Positions 53,544 through 61,889 of a stretch of DNA of 64,000 nt are shown piece by piece; within the stretch, counting starts at the first letter, position 1; every line of letters begins with the position of its first letter. Source of the stretch: Nesterenkonia sp. LB17. Its GTDB lineage: Bacteria; Actinomycetota; Actinomycetes; Actinomycetales; Micrococcaceae. The notes under the pieces were generated by a model that worked only from the letters and a program-made list of their open reading frames with translations, made no database searches and was not told the origin of the DNA. A program made the position numbers and the translations under genes. The DNA is taken from the NCBI RefSeq assembly GCF_022565915.1, contig NZ_JAJOYX010000004.1, positions 124,001-188,000 of the forward strand. The letters are read 5' to 3'.

Positions 53544-54359
53544 ATGGTGAATGCACCCCTGCACATCATCACCCTGGTCAAATGGGTCCCCGATGCCCAG
53601 CTGGAGCGCCGGTACGACGCCGAGGGGCGCATCGACCGCTCCGAGGGCGTGCTCAGCGAACTGGATGAATACCCGCTGGAGGCCGCGCTGCAGCTGCGCG
53701 AGGCCGCCCAGGACCGTGAGGTCCGGGTCACCGCGCTGACCATGGGCCCCGCCGGATCCAGCACCGCCGTGAAGAAGGCCCTGCAGATCGGCGCCGACGA
53801 CGCCTACCAGCTCACCGACGAGGCCCTGATCGGGGCAGACATCTGGGCCAGCTCCGTGGCGCTGAAGGCCGCCGTTGAGGCCGTCGCGGGAGCCGGCGAG
53901 TTCGACTCCGGCGAGCCCGAGTACCTGGTGCTCACCGGCATGGCCTCCGAGGAGGGTGAGTCCGGCGCGATCCCCGCCCAGCTGGCTGAACGTCTTGGCG
54001 CCCACGTGGTCACCTACGCCACCAGCCTGGAGCTGGCGCCGGACCGGCTGCTCGTCACCCGCTCCGGCGGCACCGAGTCGCAGAAGGTCGCGGTGCGGAT
54101 GCCCGCCGTCGTCTCGGTCACCGATCAGGCCAACGACCCGCGCTACCCCAACTTCAAGGCCATCATGGCGGCGAAGAAGAAGCCGCTGACCCGATGGAAC
54201 CTCGCCGACATCGGGCTGCGCCCCGAGGAGGTCACCGCGAAGGTCCGCGTGCTGACCACCACGGCGCGCCCGCCGCGCACAGCGGGAGAGATCATCATCG
54301 ATGAAGGGGACGCCGGCCTGAAGGTCGTCGAATTCCTGGCGAAGGAGCGTCTGTTGTGA
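53544..54359 (+). CDS. etfB: Electron transfer flavoprotein beta subunit
   Basis: 271 aa. With EtfA it shuttles electrons from acyl-CoA dehydrogenases to the respiratory chain. It contains ITLVKWVPDAQLERRYDAEG near the N-terminus, the ALTMGPAGSSTAVKKALQIGADDAYQLTDEALIGAD stretch, and ASEEGESGAIPAQLAERLGAHVVTYA. ATG 53544 has GGGAG upstream; an open frame from 53367 precedes it. Its stop overlaps the etfA GTG start by GTGA. Confidence 0.94.
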   Translation: MVNAPLHIITLVKWVPDAQLERRYDAEGRIDRSEGVLSELDEYPLEAALQLREAAQDREVRVTALTMGPAGSSTAVKKALQIGADDAYQLTDEALIGADIWASSVALKAAVEAVAGAGEFDSGEPEYLVLTGMASEEGESGAIPAQLAERLGAHVVTYATSLELAPDRLLVTRSGGTESQKVAVRMPAVVSVTDQANDPRYPNFKAIMAAKKKPLTRWNLADIGLRPEEVTAKVRVLTTTARPPRTAGEIIIDEGDAGLKVVEFLAKERLL

Positions 54360-55315
54360 GCAATGTCCTGGTCTTCTTCGATGAGCTCGGCGACGCGCTG
54401 AGCCCGGCACAGCGCGAGCTGATCGCCCAGGCGCAGTCGCTGGGCGATGTCCATGTGGCCGTCGGCGCCTACCAGGGGGATCCCACCCCGGCGCTGGCGA
54501 TCAGCGACATCGGCGAGGTCTACTTCGCCGAGAGCAGCCTGCCCGCCCCCGAGGTCGCCGTGGTGGACCTGCTCGAGACCGCCGTCGCCGAATGCGGCGC
54601 CGAGGTCATCCTGGGCTCCTCCACCGCAGACATCACCGACGCCCTGGCCCGACTCGCCGTCCGGCTGGACACCGGGATCATCTGCGGCGTCGGGGCGCTC
54701 AACGGCGAGCTGGTCGCCACGAAGTCAGAGCTGGCCGGCTCCTACACCACGATGTCGCAGCTCATCCCCGCCCCGGGCCGGCCGCTGGTCGCGACCTTCA
54801 AGCCGAACAACCTCGACCCGCAGCGCGTCGACGCGCTCCTGCACGCCGGGGATCAGCCCGACGGCACGGTGCTGCCGGTGCGGCCCTCCGTCGGCGGCGT
54901 CGAGATCCTCGAACGCACCGCTCTGAGCGTCTCCGCACGCCCCGCCCTGGCCGAGGCGCGCGTGGTCGTCGCCGGCGGCCGCGGCGTCGAAGGTGACTTC
55001 ACCGCGTTGGAGGAGCTCGCGGACGAGCTCGGCGCGGGACTGGGCGCCTCTCGCGCAGCCACCGACGCCGGCTGGATCGAACACGCCGCCCAGGTGGGCC
55101 AGACCGGGGTCACCGTCTCCCCGCAGCTCTACATCTCCGCAGGCATCTCCGGGGCGATCCAGCAGCGCGCCGGCATGCAGACCGCGGGCACCATCGTGGC
55201 GATCAACAAGGATGAGGACGCCCCGGTCTTCGAGATCGCCGACTTCGGCGTGGTGGGGGACCTGCATGATGTCATCCCGCAGATGATCGAGGAGCTGCGC
55301 CGGCGCAGGGGATGA
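54356..55315 (+). CDS. etfA: Electron transfer flavoprotein alpha subunit
   Basis: 319 aa. The C-terminal FAD domain is clear: GSYTTMSQLIPAPGRPLVATFKPN and LYISAGISGAIQQRAGMQTAGTIVAINKDEDAPVFEIADFGVVGDLHDVIPQM. GTG start at 54356, coupled to etfB by a 4-nt overlap. Confidence 0.94.
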   Translation: MSNVLVFFDELGDALSPAQRELIAQAQSLGDVHVAVGAYQGDPTPALAISDIGEVYFAESSLPAPEVAVVDLLETAVAECGAEVILGSSTADITDALARLAVRLDTGIICGVGALNGELVATKSELAGSYTTMSQLIPAPGRPLVATFKPNNLDPQRVDALLHAGDQPDGTVLPVRPSVGGVEILERTALSVSARPALAEARVVVAGGRGVEGDFTALEELADELGAGLGASRAATDAGWIEHAAQVGQTGVTVSPQLYISAGISGAIQQRAGMQTAGTIVAINKDEDAPVFEIADFGVVGDLHDVIPQMIEELRRRRG

Positions 55316-55404
55316 CCCCGCGCGGCCGCACCGCAGCAGAGCCGGCCTCACGGGAGTCCCGGCACGCCCACGCTCACCACGCCGATCACGCTCGGAGAAG
55401 AAAC

Positions 55405-56319
55405 ATGCCTCACCCCACCAAGGCTCGCTTCGCGCTGGGCCCCGCCCTGATGTTCTGCCCGGCCAGTCGCCCCGAGTTCTTCGTGAAGGCCGCCGGGTCT
55501 GCTGACGCCGTGATCATCGATCTCGAGGATGCCGTGATCTCCGGGGAGAAGGACATCGCCCGGAACAACATGGTGCAGGCGCTGAACTGGGGAGACCAGT
55601 CTCTCGACCCGCGGCGGACCCTGGTGCGGGTCAACGCGCCGGCCTCGGGTGAGCTGGAGGAGGACCTGCGCGCGATCTCCGGCACCGAGATCAGCCATGT
55701 GGTCATCGCCAAGGCCGAACGGACCGAGGTCCTCGACCAGGTCGCCGCAGCGCTGCCCGGCGTCGGGCTGATCCCGCAGATCGAGACCCCGGTGGGGGTG
55801 CTCAACGACCTGGCCCTGGCCCAGCACCCGGCCACCGTGGCGCTGCTCTGGGGGACCGAGGACCTGATCGCCGGCATCGGCGGGACCACCTCGCGCAACA
55901 ACGACGGCTCGCAGCGCGAGATCATCCGCTTCACCCGCAACCGGCTGCTGCTCACCGCCGGCGCCGTGGGGGTGCCGATCATCGACGCCGTCTTCACCCG
56001 GGTCCCTGACCTGCAGCGCCTGGCCGTGGAGACCGAGGACGCCTGCGCCTCCGGGTTCATCGGCAAGGCCTGCATCCACCCCAAGCAGATCGCCCCGATC
56101 CGCAAGGCCTATACGCCCACCGCCAGCGACCTGGAATGGGCCAAAGGCGTCATCGCCGCCTTCGAGAACGCCGCCGGACTGGCGCCCGGCGCCGGACATC
56201 GGGCGGACCCGGAGCTCGCCGGCGCGTTCAGCTTCCGCGGTGAGATGATCGACATGCCGGTGATCATCCAGGTCCAGCGCATCCTCACCCGCTTCGAGTC
56301 CATCGGCAAAGTCGCCTGA
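55405..56319 (+). CDS. HpcH/HpaI aldolase/CoA ester lyase (CitE-like)
   Basis: 304 aa. A CitE-type enzyme that cleaves (3S)-malyl-, citramalyl- or citryl-CoA-like thioesters. Visible motifs: RFALGPALMFCPASRPEFFVKAAGSADAVIIDLEDAV (residues about 7-43, Mg-binding Glu in LEDAV), LVRVNAP, GLIPQIETPVGVLN (about 128-141), and ASGFIGKACIHPKQIAPI near the end. ATG 55405 has GGAGAAG 7 nt upstream. Between etfA and an acyl-CoA dehydrogenase, it suggests a CoA-ester breakdown pathway. Confidence 0.9.
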   Translation: MPHPTKARFALGPALMFCPASRPEFFVKAAGSADAVIIDLEDAVISGEKDIARNNMVQALNWGDQSLDPRRTLVRVNAPASGELEEDLRAISGTEISHVVIAKAERTEVLDQVAAALPGVGLIPQIETPVGVLNDLALAQHPATVALLWGTEDLIAGIGGTTSRNNDGSQREIIRFTRNRLLLTAGAVGVPIIDAVFTRVPDLQRLAVETEDACASGFIGKACIHPKQIAPIRKAYTPTASDLEWAKGVIAAFENAAGLAPGAGHRADPELAGAFSFRGEMIDMPVIIQVQRILTRFESIGKVA

Positions 56320-56403
56320 GCCTCGCCGCACCGCACCGCCTCGCCAGCTCGCCTGAGTCTCAGCGCAGGCTCCCCGCACCGCCCGAAAGGTGACCCGCCC
56401 ACG

Positions 56404-57570
56404 ATGTTTGCAGGTTTCTACGAGGAGATCCACGAGGAGTTCCGCGAGGTGGTGCGCGAATTCGTCGCCCGCGAGGTCACCCCGCATCACCAGGGCTGGG
56501 AGTCCGCGCACATGATCGACCGCTCGCTGTGGCTCGCCGCCGCGGAGAACGGGCTGCTGGGGCTCGCTGTGGACGAGGAGCACGGGGGCATGGGGCTCGG
56601 CGACTACCGGTTCCGGATGATCCTCGATGAGGAGCTGGCCCGCGCCGACGCGCTCGCGGTTTCGCTGGCCCTCCACCTCCACGACGACTGGGTGCTCCCG
56701 GCGCTGCTGAAGTTCGGCTCCGCCGATCAGCAGGCGGCCTGGCTGCCCCGCTTCATGGACGGATCCTTCGTCTCCTCGGTGGCGTTCACCGAGCCCGGCG
56801 CCGGATCAGACCTGCGCGCGGTGCGCACCAAGGCAGTCAAGAACGACGACGGCGGCTGGACCCTCGACGGGCAGAAGACCTTCATCGGCAACGGGATCTC
56901 CGGCGACGGCGCCCTGGTGCTGGCCCGCACCGACGGCTCCGATGTCCGCCAGCGCGGGACCGAGAGCTCCTTCAGCCTGTTCCTGGTCGAGAAGCAGGAC
57001 AACCCCGGATACCAGCCCGGACGCCAGCTCGAGAAGATGGGGCTCAAGGCCTCCGACACCGCCGAGCTGTTCTTCGCCGGGGTGCAGATCCCCGCGGCGA
57101 ACCTGATCGGTGAAGCGGGCCGGGGGCTGCAGCACGCCAAGGCGATCCTGCCCCAGGGCCGGCTCGGCATCGCCACCTCAGCCGCGGTGATCACCGCCGA
57201 GGTGCTGCGCCAGACCCGCGGCTACGTCGCAGAGCGGCAGACCTTCGGCCAGCCGGTGAGCGAATACCAGCACACCCGGTTCCAGCTCGCCGAGCTGCAG
57301 GTGGGACTCGAAGCCACCCAGCGCTATGTCGCCGCGGCCGTGGCGGACTTCAATGCCGGAGAGCTGGACCTGATCAACGCGTCGAAGGCGAAGCTCTGGG
57401 CCAGCGAGCAGGCCAAGACAGCGGTGGATGCGTGCCTGCAGCTCCACGGCGGCTACGGCTACATCCTGGACTACCCGGTGGCGCAGGCCTACCTCGCGGT
57501 GCGGCTGCTCACGATCTTCGGCGGGACCAGCGAGATCCTCAAGGAGACCATCGCCGCAGAGCTGCGCTGA
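56404..57570 (+). CDS. Acyl-CoA dehydrogenase, catalytic glutamate not found at usual positions
   Basis: 388 aa, long-chain/FadE type. The N-terminal helices, FAD strand VAFTEPGAGSDLRA (about 125-138), the GQKTFIGNGI loop and a C-terminal YGYILDYPVAQAYLAVRLLTIFGGTSEIL are intact. In LCAD the catalytic base is the Glu in LPQERL; here the motif is LPQGRL (Gly252). In MCAD it is the Glu in IYEGT; here it is IFGGT (Gly373). So both classical sites are Gly. It may use another residue, be inactive, or have a partner. Next to etfBA and CitE-like lyase. Confidence 0.88.
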   Translation: MFAGFYEEIHEEFREVVREFVAREVTPHHQGWESAHMIDRSLWLAAAENGLLGLAVDEEHGGMGLGDYRFRMILDEELARADALAVSLALHLHDDWVLPALLKFGSADQQAAWLPRFMDGSFVSSVAFTEPGAGSDLRAVRTKAVKNDDGGWTLDGQKTFIGNGISGDGALVLARTDGSDVRQRGTESSFSLFLVEKQDNPGYQPGRQLEKMGLKASDTAELFFAGVQIPAANLIGEAGRGLQHAKAILPQGRLGIATSAAVITAEVLRQTRGYVAERQTFGQPVSEYQHTRFQLAELQVGLEATQRYVAAAVADFNAGELDLINASKAKLWASEQAKTAVDACLQLHGGYGYILDYPVAQAYLAVRLLTIFGGTSEILKETIAAELR

Positions 57571-57615
57571 CTCAGAACCGCACTGACTCAGAACCGCGGT
57601 GACCCAGAACCGTGC
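57568..57615 (+). repeat. Three 16-bp tandem units after the acyl-CoA dehydrogenase stop
   Basis: Units at 57568-57583, 57584-57599 and 57600-57615 of form TGACTCAGAACCGCAC with drift. The first begins with the TGA stop codon of the gene. Confidence 0.85.
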
Positions 57616-57618
57616 TGA

Positions 57619-58092
57619 TCAGCCCAGCATCCGGGTCATGAACACGCTGTTCGGATCCGGCACGTAGCTGCCAAACGGCGGGCACTCGGTGAACCCGTGC
57701 CGCCGGTAGAGCCTGCGCGCGGCGGCGAAATAGTCCTCCACGCCGGTCTCCAGGCTCAGCCTGGCGTAGCCGCGAGCACTCGCCACGCTCACCAGATGCT
57801 CCACCATCGTGTCGGCCACGCCCCGCCCGCGCGCCGCGGCGCAGGTGCGCATCGTCTTGATCTCCCCGTGCGCGGGATCCAGCTCCTTGAGCGCGGCGCA
57901 CCCGGCAAGCACCTCCTCGGGGTCGAACCACGCGCTCCAGAACGTCATCCCGGGCCCGGTCAGGGCATCGAGGTCCAGCGCATGGATGCTCTCCGGCGGG
58001 GAGGTGGCATGCATATCGCGCAGGTGCTCGGCGATGAGCTCCCGCACAGCCGGATGATCCAGGGTCCCCTCGGTGATGCGCATGCTCGACAT
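57619..58092 (-). CDS. GNAT family N-acetyltransferase
   Basis: 157 aa. The GNAT fold has AALKELDPAHGEIKTMRTCAAARGRGVADTMVEHLVSVASARGYARLSLETG; the acetyl-CoA loop is R-G-R-G-V-A (about 93-98). The C-terminal half ends in ARRLYRRHGFTECPPFGSY. Substrate unknown; resembles YsnE-type N-acetyltransferases. The start may be MSSMRI at 58092 or the Met three codons later. Confidence 0.88.
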   Translation of the reverse strand: MSSMRITEGTLDHPAVRELIAEHLRDMHATSPPESIHALDLDALTGPGMTFWSAWFDPEEVLAGCAALKELDPAHGEIKTMRTCAAARGRGVADTMVEHLVSVASARGYARLSLETGVEDYFAAARRLYRRHGFTECPPFGSYVPDPNSVFMTRMLG

Positions 58093-58185
58093 TCTGCCAC
58101 CGGTGGCTTCGCAGACTAGTCTGACTTGCGTTCCATGCGCAGGTCAGCGCCTGGGACCTGGAGCACAGCAGCAGAACGGAACAGC

Positions 58186-59565
58186 ATGAGCACAGCAGCA
58201 CCCACGGCCACGCAGCGACGCCGAGGCTCCACCCTGATCTATCTCTTCGGCGCCCTCGGCGGACTGAACTGGGGCTATGACACCGGAGTGATCTCCGCGG
58301 CGCTGGTATACCTGCGCCGGGACTTCGAGCTCAGCAGCTGGGCTGAAGGCGGGATCGTCACCGGCCTGATGGTCGGCGCCGCCATCGGCGCCTGCCTCGG
58401 CGGTCAGCTCTCCGACCGCTACGGCAGACGAGCCGTGCTGCTGGTCACCGCTGCGCTGTTCCTGATCGCCCCGCTGGGCATGGCCTTCGCACCCAACGCT
58501 GAGGTGCTGTTCGCCGCCCGGCTCGTGGTCGGGCTGGGCACCGGTCTGGCCGCCGTCGTACTCCCGGTGTATCTCTCCGAGATCGCTCCGGCGCGGATCC
58601 GCGGACGAGTCACCGCCTCCTATGTGCTGGCGATCGTGATCGGTCAGTTCCTCGGGTTCGTCGTCGGAGTGGCCTTCGCCCCGGTGGAGTCCTGGCGCTG
58701 GATGCTGGGACTCTCGGTGATCCCCTCGGTGCTCTTCGCGCTGGGGCTGACCGTGGTGCGCGAGACCCCGCGCTGGCTGGTCCACCGCGGCCGGGAGGCC
58801 GAGGCCGAAACGATGCTGCTGCGCGACCGCACTCCCGAGGAGGCCCGCCGGGAACTCGGTGAGATCCACGAGGTCCATGAGGCGGAGAAGCGCGACGGCG
58901 TCTCAGGCCTGCGCGCGCTGCGCCGCCCCTGGGTGCTCTCGATCCTCGGGGTGGGGTTCGGGCTGGGGGTCTATCAGCAGGTCATGGGCATCAACGCGGT
59001 GCTCTACTACGCGCCCACCACGCTGCAGAACGTCGGCTTCTCCGATGAGGGAGCGATCGGCTCCAACCTGATCATCGGTGCGCTCAACATCGCCGCGGTC
59101 TGGGTCGCGATCACCTACACCGACCGCTGGGGGCGCCGCCCGATGCTGCTGGTCGGCGCGCTGGGCACCTCGCTGGCGCTCGCGGTGCTCGCCGTGGTGA
59201 ACCTGGTCATGCCGGCTCCCGACGGACTCGGCGCGCTGGGCATCGCCACCCTGTCCTGCCTGGCGGTGTTCATCTTCATGTTCCAGGTCAGCTGGGGCGC
59301 CCTGGTCTGGGTGGTGCTCGGGGAGATCTTCCCGCTGGGCGTGCGCGCGGCCGCGATGGGCGTGGTGACCACCGCGCACTGGCTGGCCAACGGCCTGGTC
59401 TCGCTGCTGTTCCCCACGGCGCTCGCCGCCTTCGGGGTGGGCTGGATCTTCGCCGGGTTCGCCGTCATCTGCTTCACCGCCTTCATCTTCACCTGGAAGA
59501 AGGTCCCCGAGACCAAGGAGCGCACGCTGGAGCAGATCGAGACCGCGTTCCGTCGAGCGGGCTGA
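58186..59565 (+). CDS. MFS sugar porter (sugar/H+ symporter family)
   Basis: 459 aa, twelve predicted helices. It has the sugar porter signatures: GYDTGVISAALVYLRRDF in helix 1, the loop 2-3 signature GQLSDRYGRRAVLL (about 86-99), VYLSEIAPARIRGRV (about 128-142), PRWLVHRGR, and GVYQQVMGINAVLYYAPTTLQ in helix 7. ATG 58186 is chosen for MSTAAPTATQ. It may import a monosaccharide, polyol or related compound; it ends 192 nt before the maleylacetate-reductase gene and may or may not belong to that cluster. Confidence 0.9.
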   Translation: MSTAAPTATQRRRGSTLIYLFGALGGLNWGYDTGVISAALVYLRRDFELSSWAEGGIVTGLMVGAAIGACLGGQLSDRYGRRAVLLVTAALFLIAPLGMAFAPNAEVLFAARLVVGLGTGLAAVVLPVYLSEIAPARIRGRVTASYVLAIVIGQFLGFVVGVAFAPVESWRWMLGLSVIPSVLFALGLTVVRETPRWLVHRGREAEAETMLLRDRTPEEARRELGEIHEVHEAEKRDGVSGLRALRRPWVLSILGVGFGLGVYQQVMGINAVLYYAPTTLQNVGFSDEGAIGSNLIIGALNIAAVWVAITYTDRWGRRPMLLVGALGTSLALAVLAVVNLVMPAPDGLGALGIATLSCLAVFIFMFQVSWGALVWVVLGEIFPLGVRAAAMGVVTTAHWLANGLVSLLFPTALAAFGVGWIFAGFAVICFTAFIFTWKKVPETKERTLEQIETAFRRAG

Positions 59566-59646
59566 ACGGTGCAGGAAACGGTCAGGGTGATCGGCGCTGA
59601 CCAGGACTGAAGGCAATCAACACCACTGCCTCGAACCGGCAAACCC

Positions 59647-59698
59647 TTGACAGTCGATGTGGTTCCCGCCACATAATGGCCCTCGGACAGCTGTCCGA
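59647..59698 (+). promoter_or_regulatory. Promoter and 16-bp palindromic operator of the ring-cleavage cluster
   Basis: TTGACA (59647-59652) and CATAAT (59672-59677; 19-nt spacer) form a near-consensus promoter. The perfect palindrome TCGGACAGCTGTCCGA (59683-59698) lies directly after the -10, so a repressor there would block initiation. The regulator is not in the window. Confidence 0.7.
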
Positions 59699-59757
59699 AG
59701 TTTGCGGCGCCCTCACAGCGTCTGCAGTCCTGACGCCGCCGCGGGAGAAGAGACCAC

Positions 59758-60927
59758 ATGACCATGAGCTTCAGCCACCATACGCTGGGTCAGCGGGTGC
59801 ACTTCGGCGCCGGGAACCTGGCCGCCGATGTGCGCAGCGAGACGAAGCGGATGGGCGCCCAGCAGATTCTGCTCATCGCCTCGGGCAGCGCCGAGGTCGC
59901 CGCCGACGCGCTCCATGCCACGCTGCGTATCGCCCACCGGCTCGACGGCGCCCGTCAGCACGTCCCGGTGGAGGACGTGGAGCGGGCCTGCGACGCCGCG
60001 ACACAGGCCCAGGCCGATGTGATCCTCTGCGTCGGCGGCGGCTCCGCCATCGGGCTCGGCAAGGCGGTCGCCCTGAAGACCCGCGCCCCGATCATCGCGG
60101 TGCCCACCACCTACGCCGGCTCGGAGGCGACCAATATCTGGGGCGTCACCGAGGCCGGGGTCAAGGCCACCGGCACCGACGACGTGGTCCTGCCCCGAAG
60201 CGTGGTCTACGACGTCGAGCTGGTCCGTGATCTTCCGGCCGAGCTGGCCAGCGCCTCCGGGATGAATGCGCTGGCCCATTGCATCGACTCCTTCTGGGCC
60301 CCCCGCGCGGATCCGTTGAACAGCCTCTGGTCCGCAGAAGCCATCCGCGCCCTGAATCGGGGGATGGCGCAGCTCGCCGAGGGGTCGATCCACAGCCCCG
60401 AGGGGAGCCAGCAGCTCCAGTACGGCGCGTATCTCGCCGCCACGGCCTTCGCCTCAGCGGGCTCAGGCCTGCACCACAAGATCTGCCACGTGCTGGGGGG
60501 ATCCTTCGGCCTGCCCCACGCCCAGACCCACGCCGTGATGCTGCCCTACGTGCTCGCGTTCAACCTGCCGTCAGCACCTGAGGCTGGGGAGCGCATCGCG
60601 GCGGCGCTCGGTGTCGCGGACCCGACCGCCGGACTGGAACGGCTGCGCAGCAGGGTCGACGCCCCGCGTGCGCTGCGCGAACACGGACTGAAGGAAGCGG
60701 ACCTTGGACGTGCTGCGGAGCTGATCCTCGGCGTCGTCCCGGCGAGCAACCCGCGCGCGATGACTCCAGACGACGCCGTCCGGCTGATCCGCGCCGCGTG
60801 GGCCGGCGATGATCCCGCCACGCTGGCCGGGCCCTCCCAGCGCGACGACGACGCCAGATCACTCCATTCCCAGATCAACTCAGTCCCAGATCGCAGCGGT
60901 CACCTCCATGGAAGGGCATCATCATGA
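59758..60927 (+). CDS. Maleylacetate reductase
   Basis: Iron-type alcohol dehydrogenase family, reduces maleylacetate to 3-oxoadipate. 389 aa. Motifs: VHFGAGNLAADV (about 13-24), VGGGSAIGLGKAVAL (about 95-109), VPTTYAGSEATNIWGVTE, MNALAHCIDSFW, and GLHHKICHVLGGSFGLPHAQTHAVMLPYV with the metal His residues. ATG 59758 or 59764. It overlaps the dioxygenase gene by ATGA. Confidence 0.93.
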   Translation: MTMSFSHHTLGQRVHFGAGNLAADVRSETKRMGAQQILLIASGSAEVAADALHATLRIAHRLDGARQHVPVEDVERACDAATQAQADVILCVGGGSAIGLGKAVALKTRAPIIAVPTTYAGSEATNIWGVTEAGVKATGTDDVVLPRSVVYDVELVRDLPAELASASGMNALAHCIDSFWAPRADPLNSLWSAEAIRALNRGMAQLAEGSIHSPEGSQQLQYGAYLAATAFASAGSGLHHKICHVLGGSFGLPHAQTHAVMLPYVLAFNLPSAPEAGERIAAALGVADPTAGLERLRSRVDAPRALREHGLKEADLGRAAELILGVVPASNPRAMTPDDAVRLIRAAWAGDDPATLAGPSQRDDDARSLHSQINSVPDRSGHLHGRASS

Positions 60928-61883
60928 CGTATCTGCTCGGCTCCCACCACGTGACGCTCTCCGTCGGCAGGGCGCAGGAGGATGTGGACTTCCACACCAA
61001 GGTCTTAGGCATGCGCTTCATCAAGAAGACGGTGCTCTACGACGGCTCCATCCCGATCTACCACCTCTATTACTCCAACGCCGACGGCGACCCCTCCGCC
61101 GTGGTCACCACCTTCCCCTGGGCGCAGCAGGGCCGCTTCGGCACCCGCGGCACCAACCAGGCCCGCGAGGTGATGCTCGCGGTGCCCGCCGGCTCGATGG
61201 ACTTCTGGGCGCAGCGACTGAGCTCCATGCAGATCGAACACCAGCAGTCGGAGCTCTTCGGCGAGCGGCGCCTGGCGTTCAACCACCCCTGTGGGCTCGA
61301 ATACGTGCTCGTGGGCGTCCACGGCGACTCCCGCGTGGGCCACCCCGGCCACGGGGTGCCGCCGGAGCACGCGGTGCACGGGATCCACGGCATGGGCATC
61401 CACGTCTATGACCAGGACCGGATGGTGGACTTCGCCAAGGACGTGTTCTTCCTCGGCGGGGAGATCGCCGAAGCCGGCGACGTCGCCCGGTTCAAGGTCG
61501 GCTCCGATGAGTTCGGCAACTGGGTGGAGCTGCGCGGCAATCGCACCGATGATCAGGGCACCTGGCGCTTCGCGGCAGGAACTTATCACCACTTCGCCTG
61601 GAACTTCGACACCCTGGAGAACCAGGAGGCCTCGAAGTTCGAGATCGAGGGCGCCGGCTACACCGACATCTCCGAGCTGAAGGACCGCACCTACTTCAAG
61701 TCCCACTACGTGCGCACACCCGGTGGGGCGCTGTTCGAGCTCGCGGTCACCCACGCCGACGGCGGCTGGGACTGCGACGAGTCCCCCGAGGAGCTGGGCC
61801 GGAAGTTCATGCTGCCCGCGCAGTTCGAGCACGAGCGCGAGCACATCATGTCCCAGCTCGAGCCGCTGCGCGTGGACGACTGA
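60924..61883 (+). CDS. Ring-cleaving dioxygenase, VOC family (hydroquinone 1,2-dioxygenase type, MhqO/LinE-like)
   Basis: 319 aa of two VOC modules. It has the MhqO/LinE/PcpA group features: GSHHVTLSVGRAQEDVDFHTKVLGMRFIKKTV, TTFPWA(Q)QGRFGTRGTNQARE, and TYHHFAWNFDT (metal His) with an FELAVT metal Glu. This group opens hydroquinones between C1 and C2 to acylated maleylacetates, feeding the upstream maleylacetate reductase. The natural substrate is inferred from family and neighbours. Confidence 0.88.
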   Translation: MTYLLGSHHVTLSVGRAQEDVDFHTKVLGMRFIKKTVLYDGSIPIYHLYYSNADGDPSAVVTTFPWAQQGRFGTRGTNQAREVMLAVPAGSMDFWAQRLSSMQIEHQQSELFGERRLAFNHPCGLEYVLVGVHGDSRVGHPGHGVPPEHAVHGIHGMGIHVYDQDRMVDFAKDVFFLGGEIAEAGDVARFKVGSDEFGNWVELRGNRTDDQGTWRFAAGTYHHFAWNFDTLENQEASKFEIEGAGYTDISELKDRTYFKSHYVRTPGGALFELAVTHADGGWDCDESPEELGRKFMLPAQFEHEREHIMSQLEPLRVDD

Positions 61884-61889
61884 TCCGCC

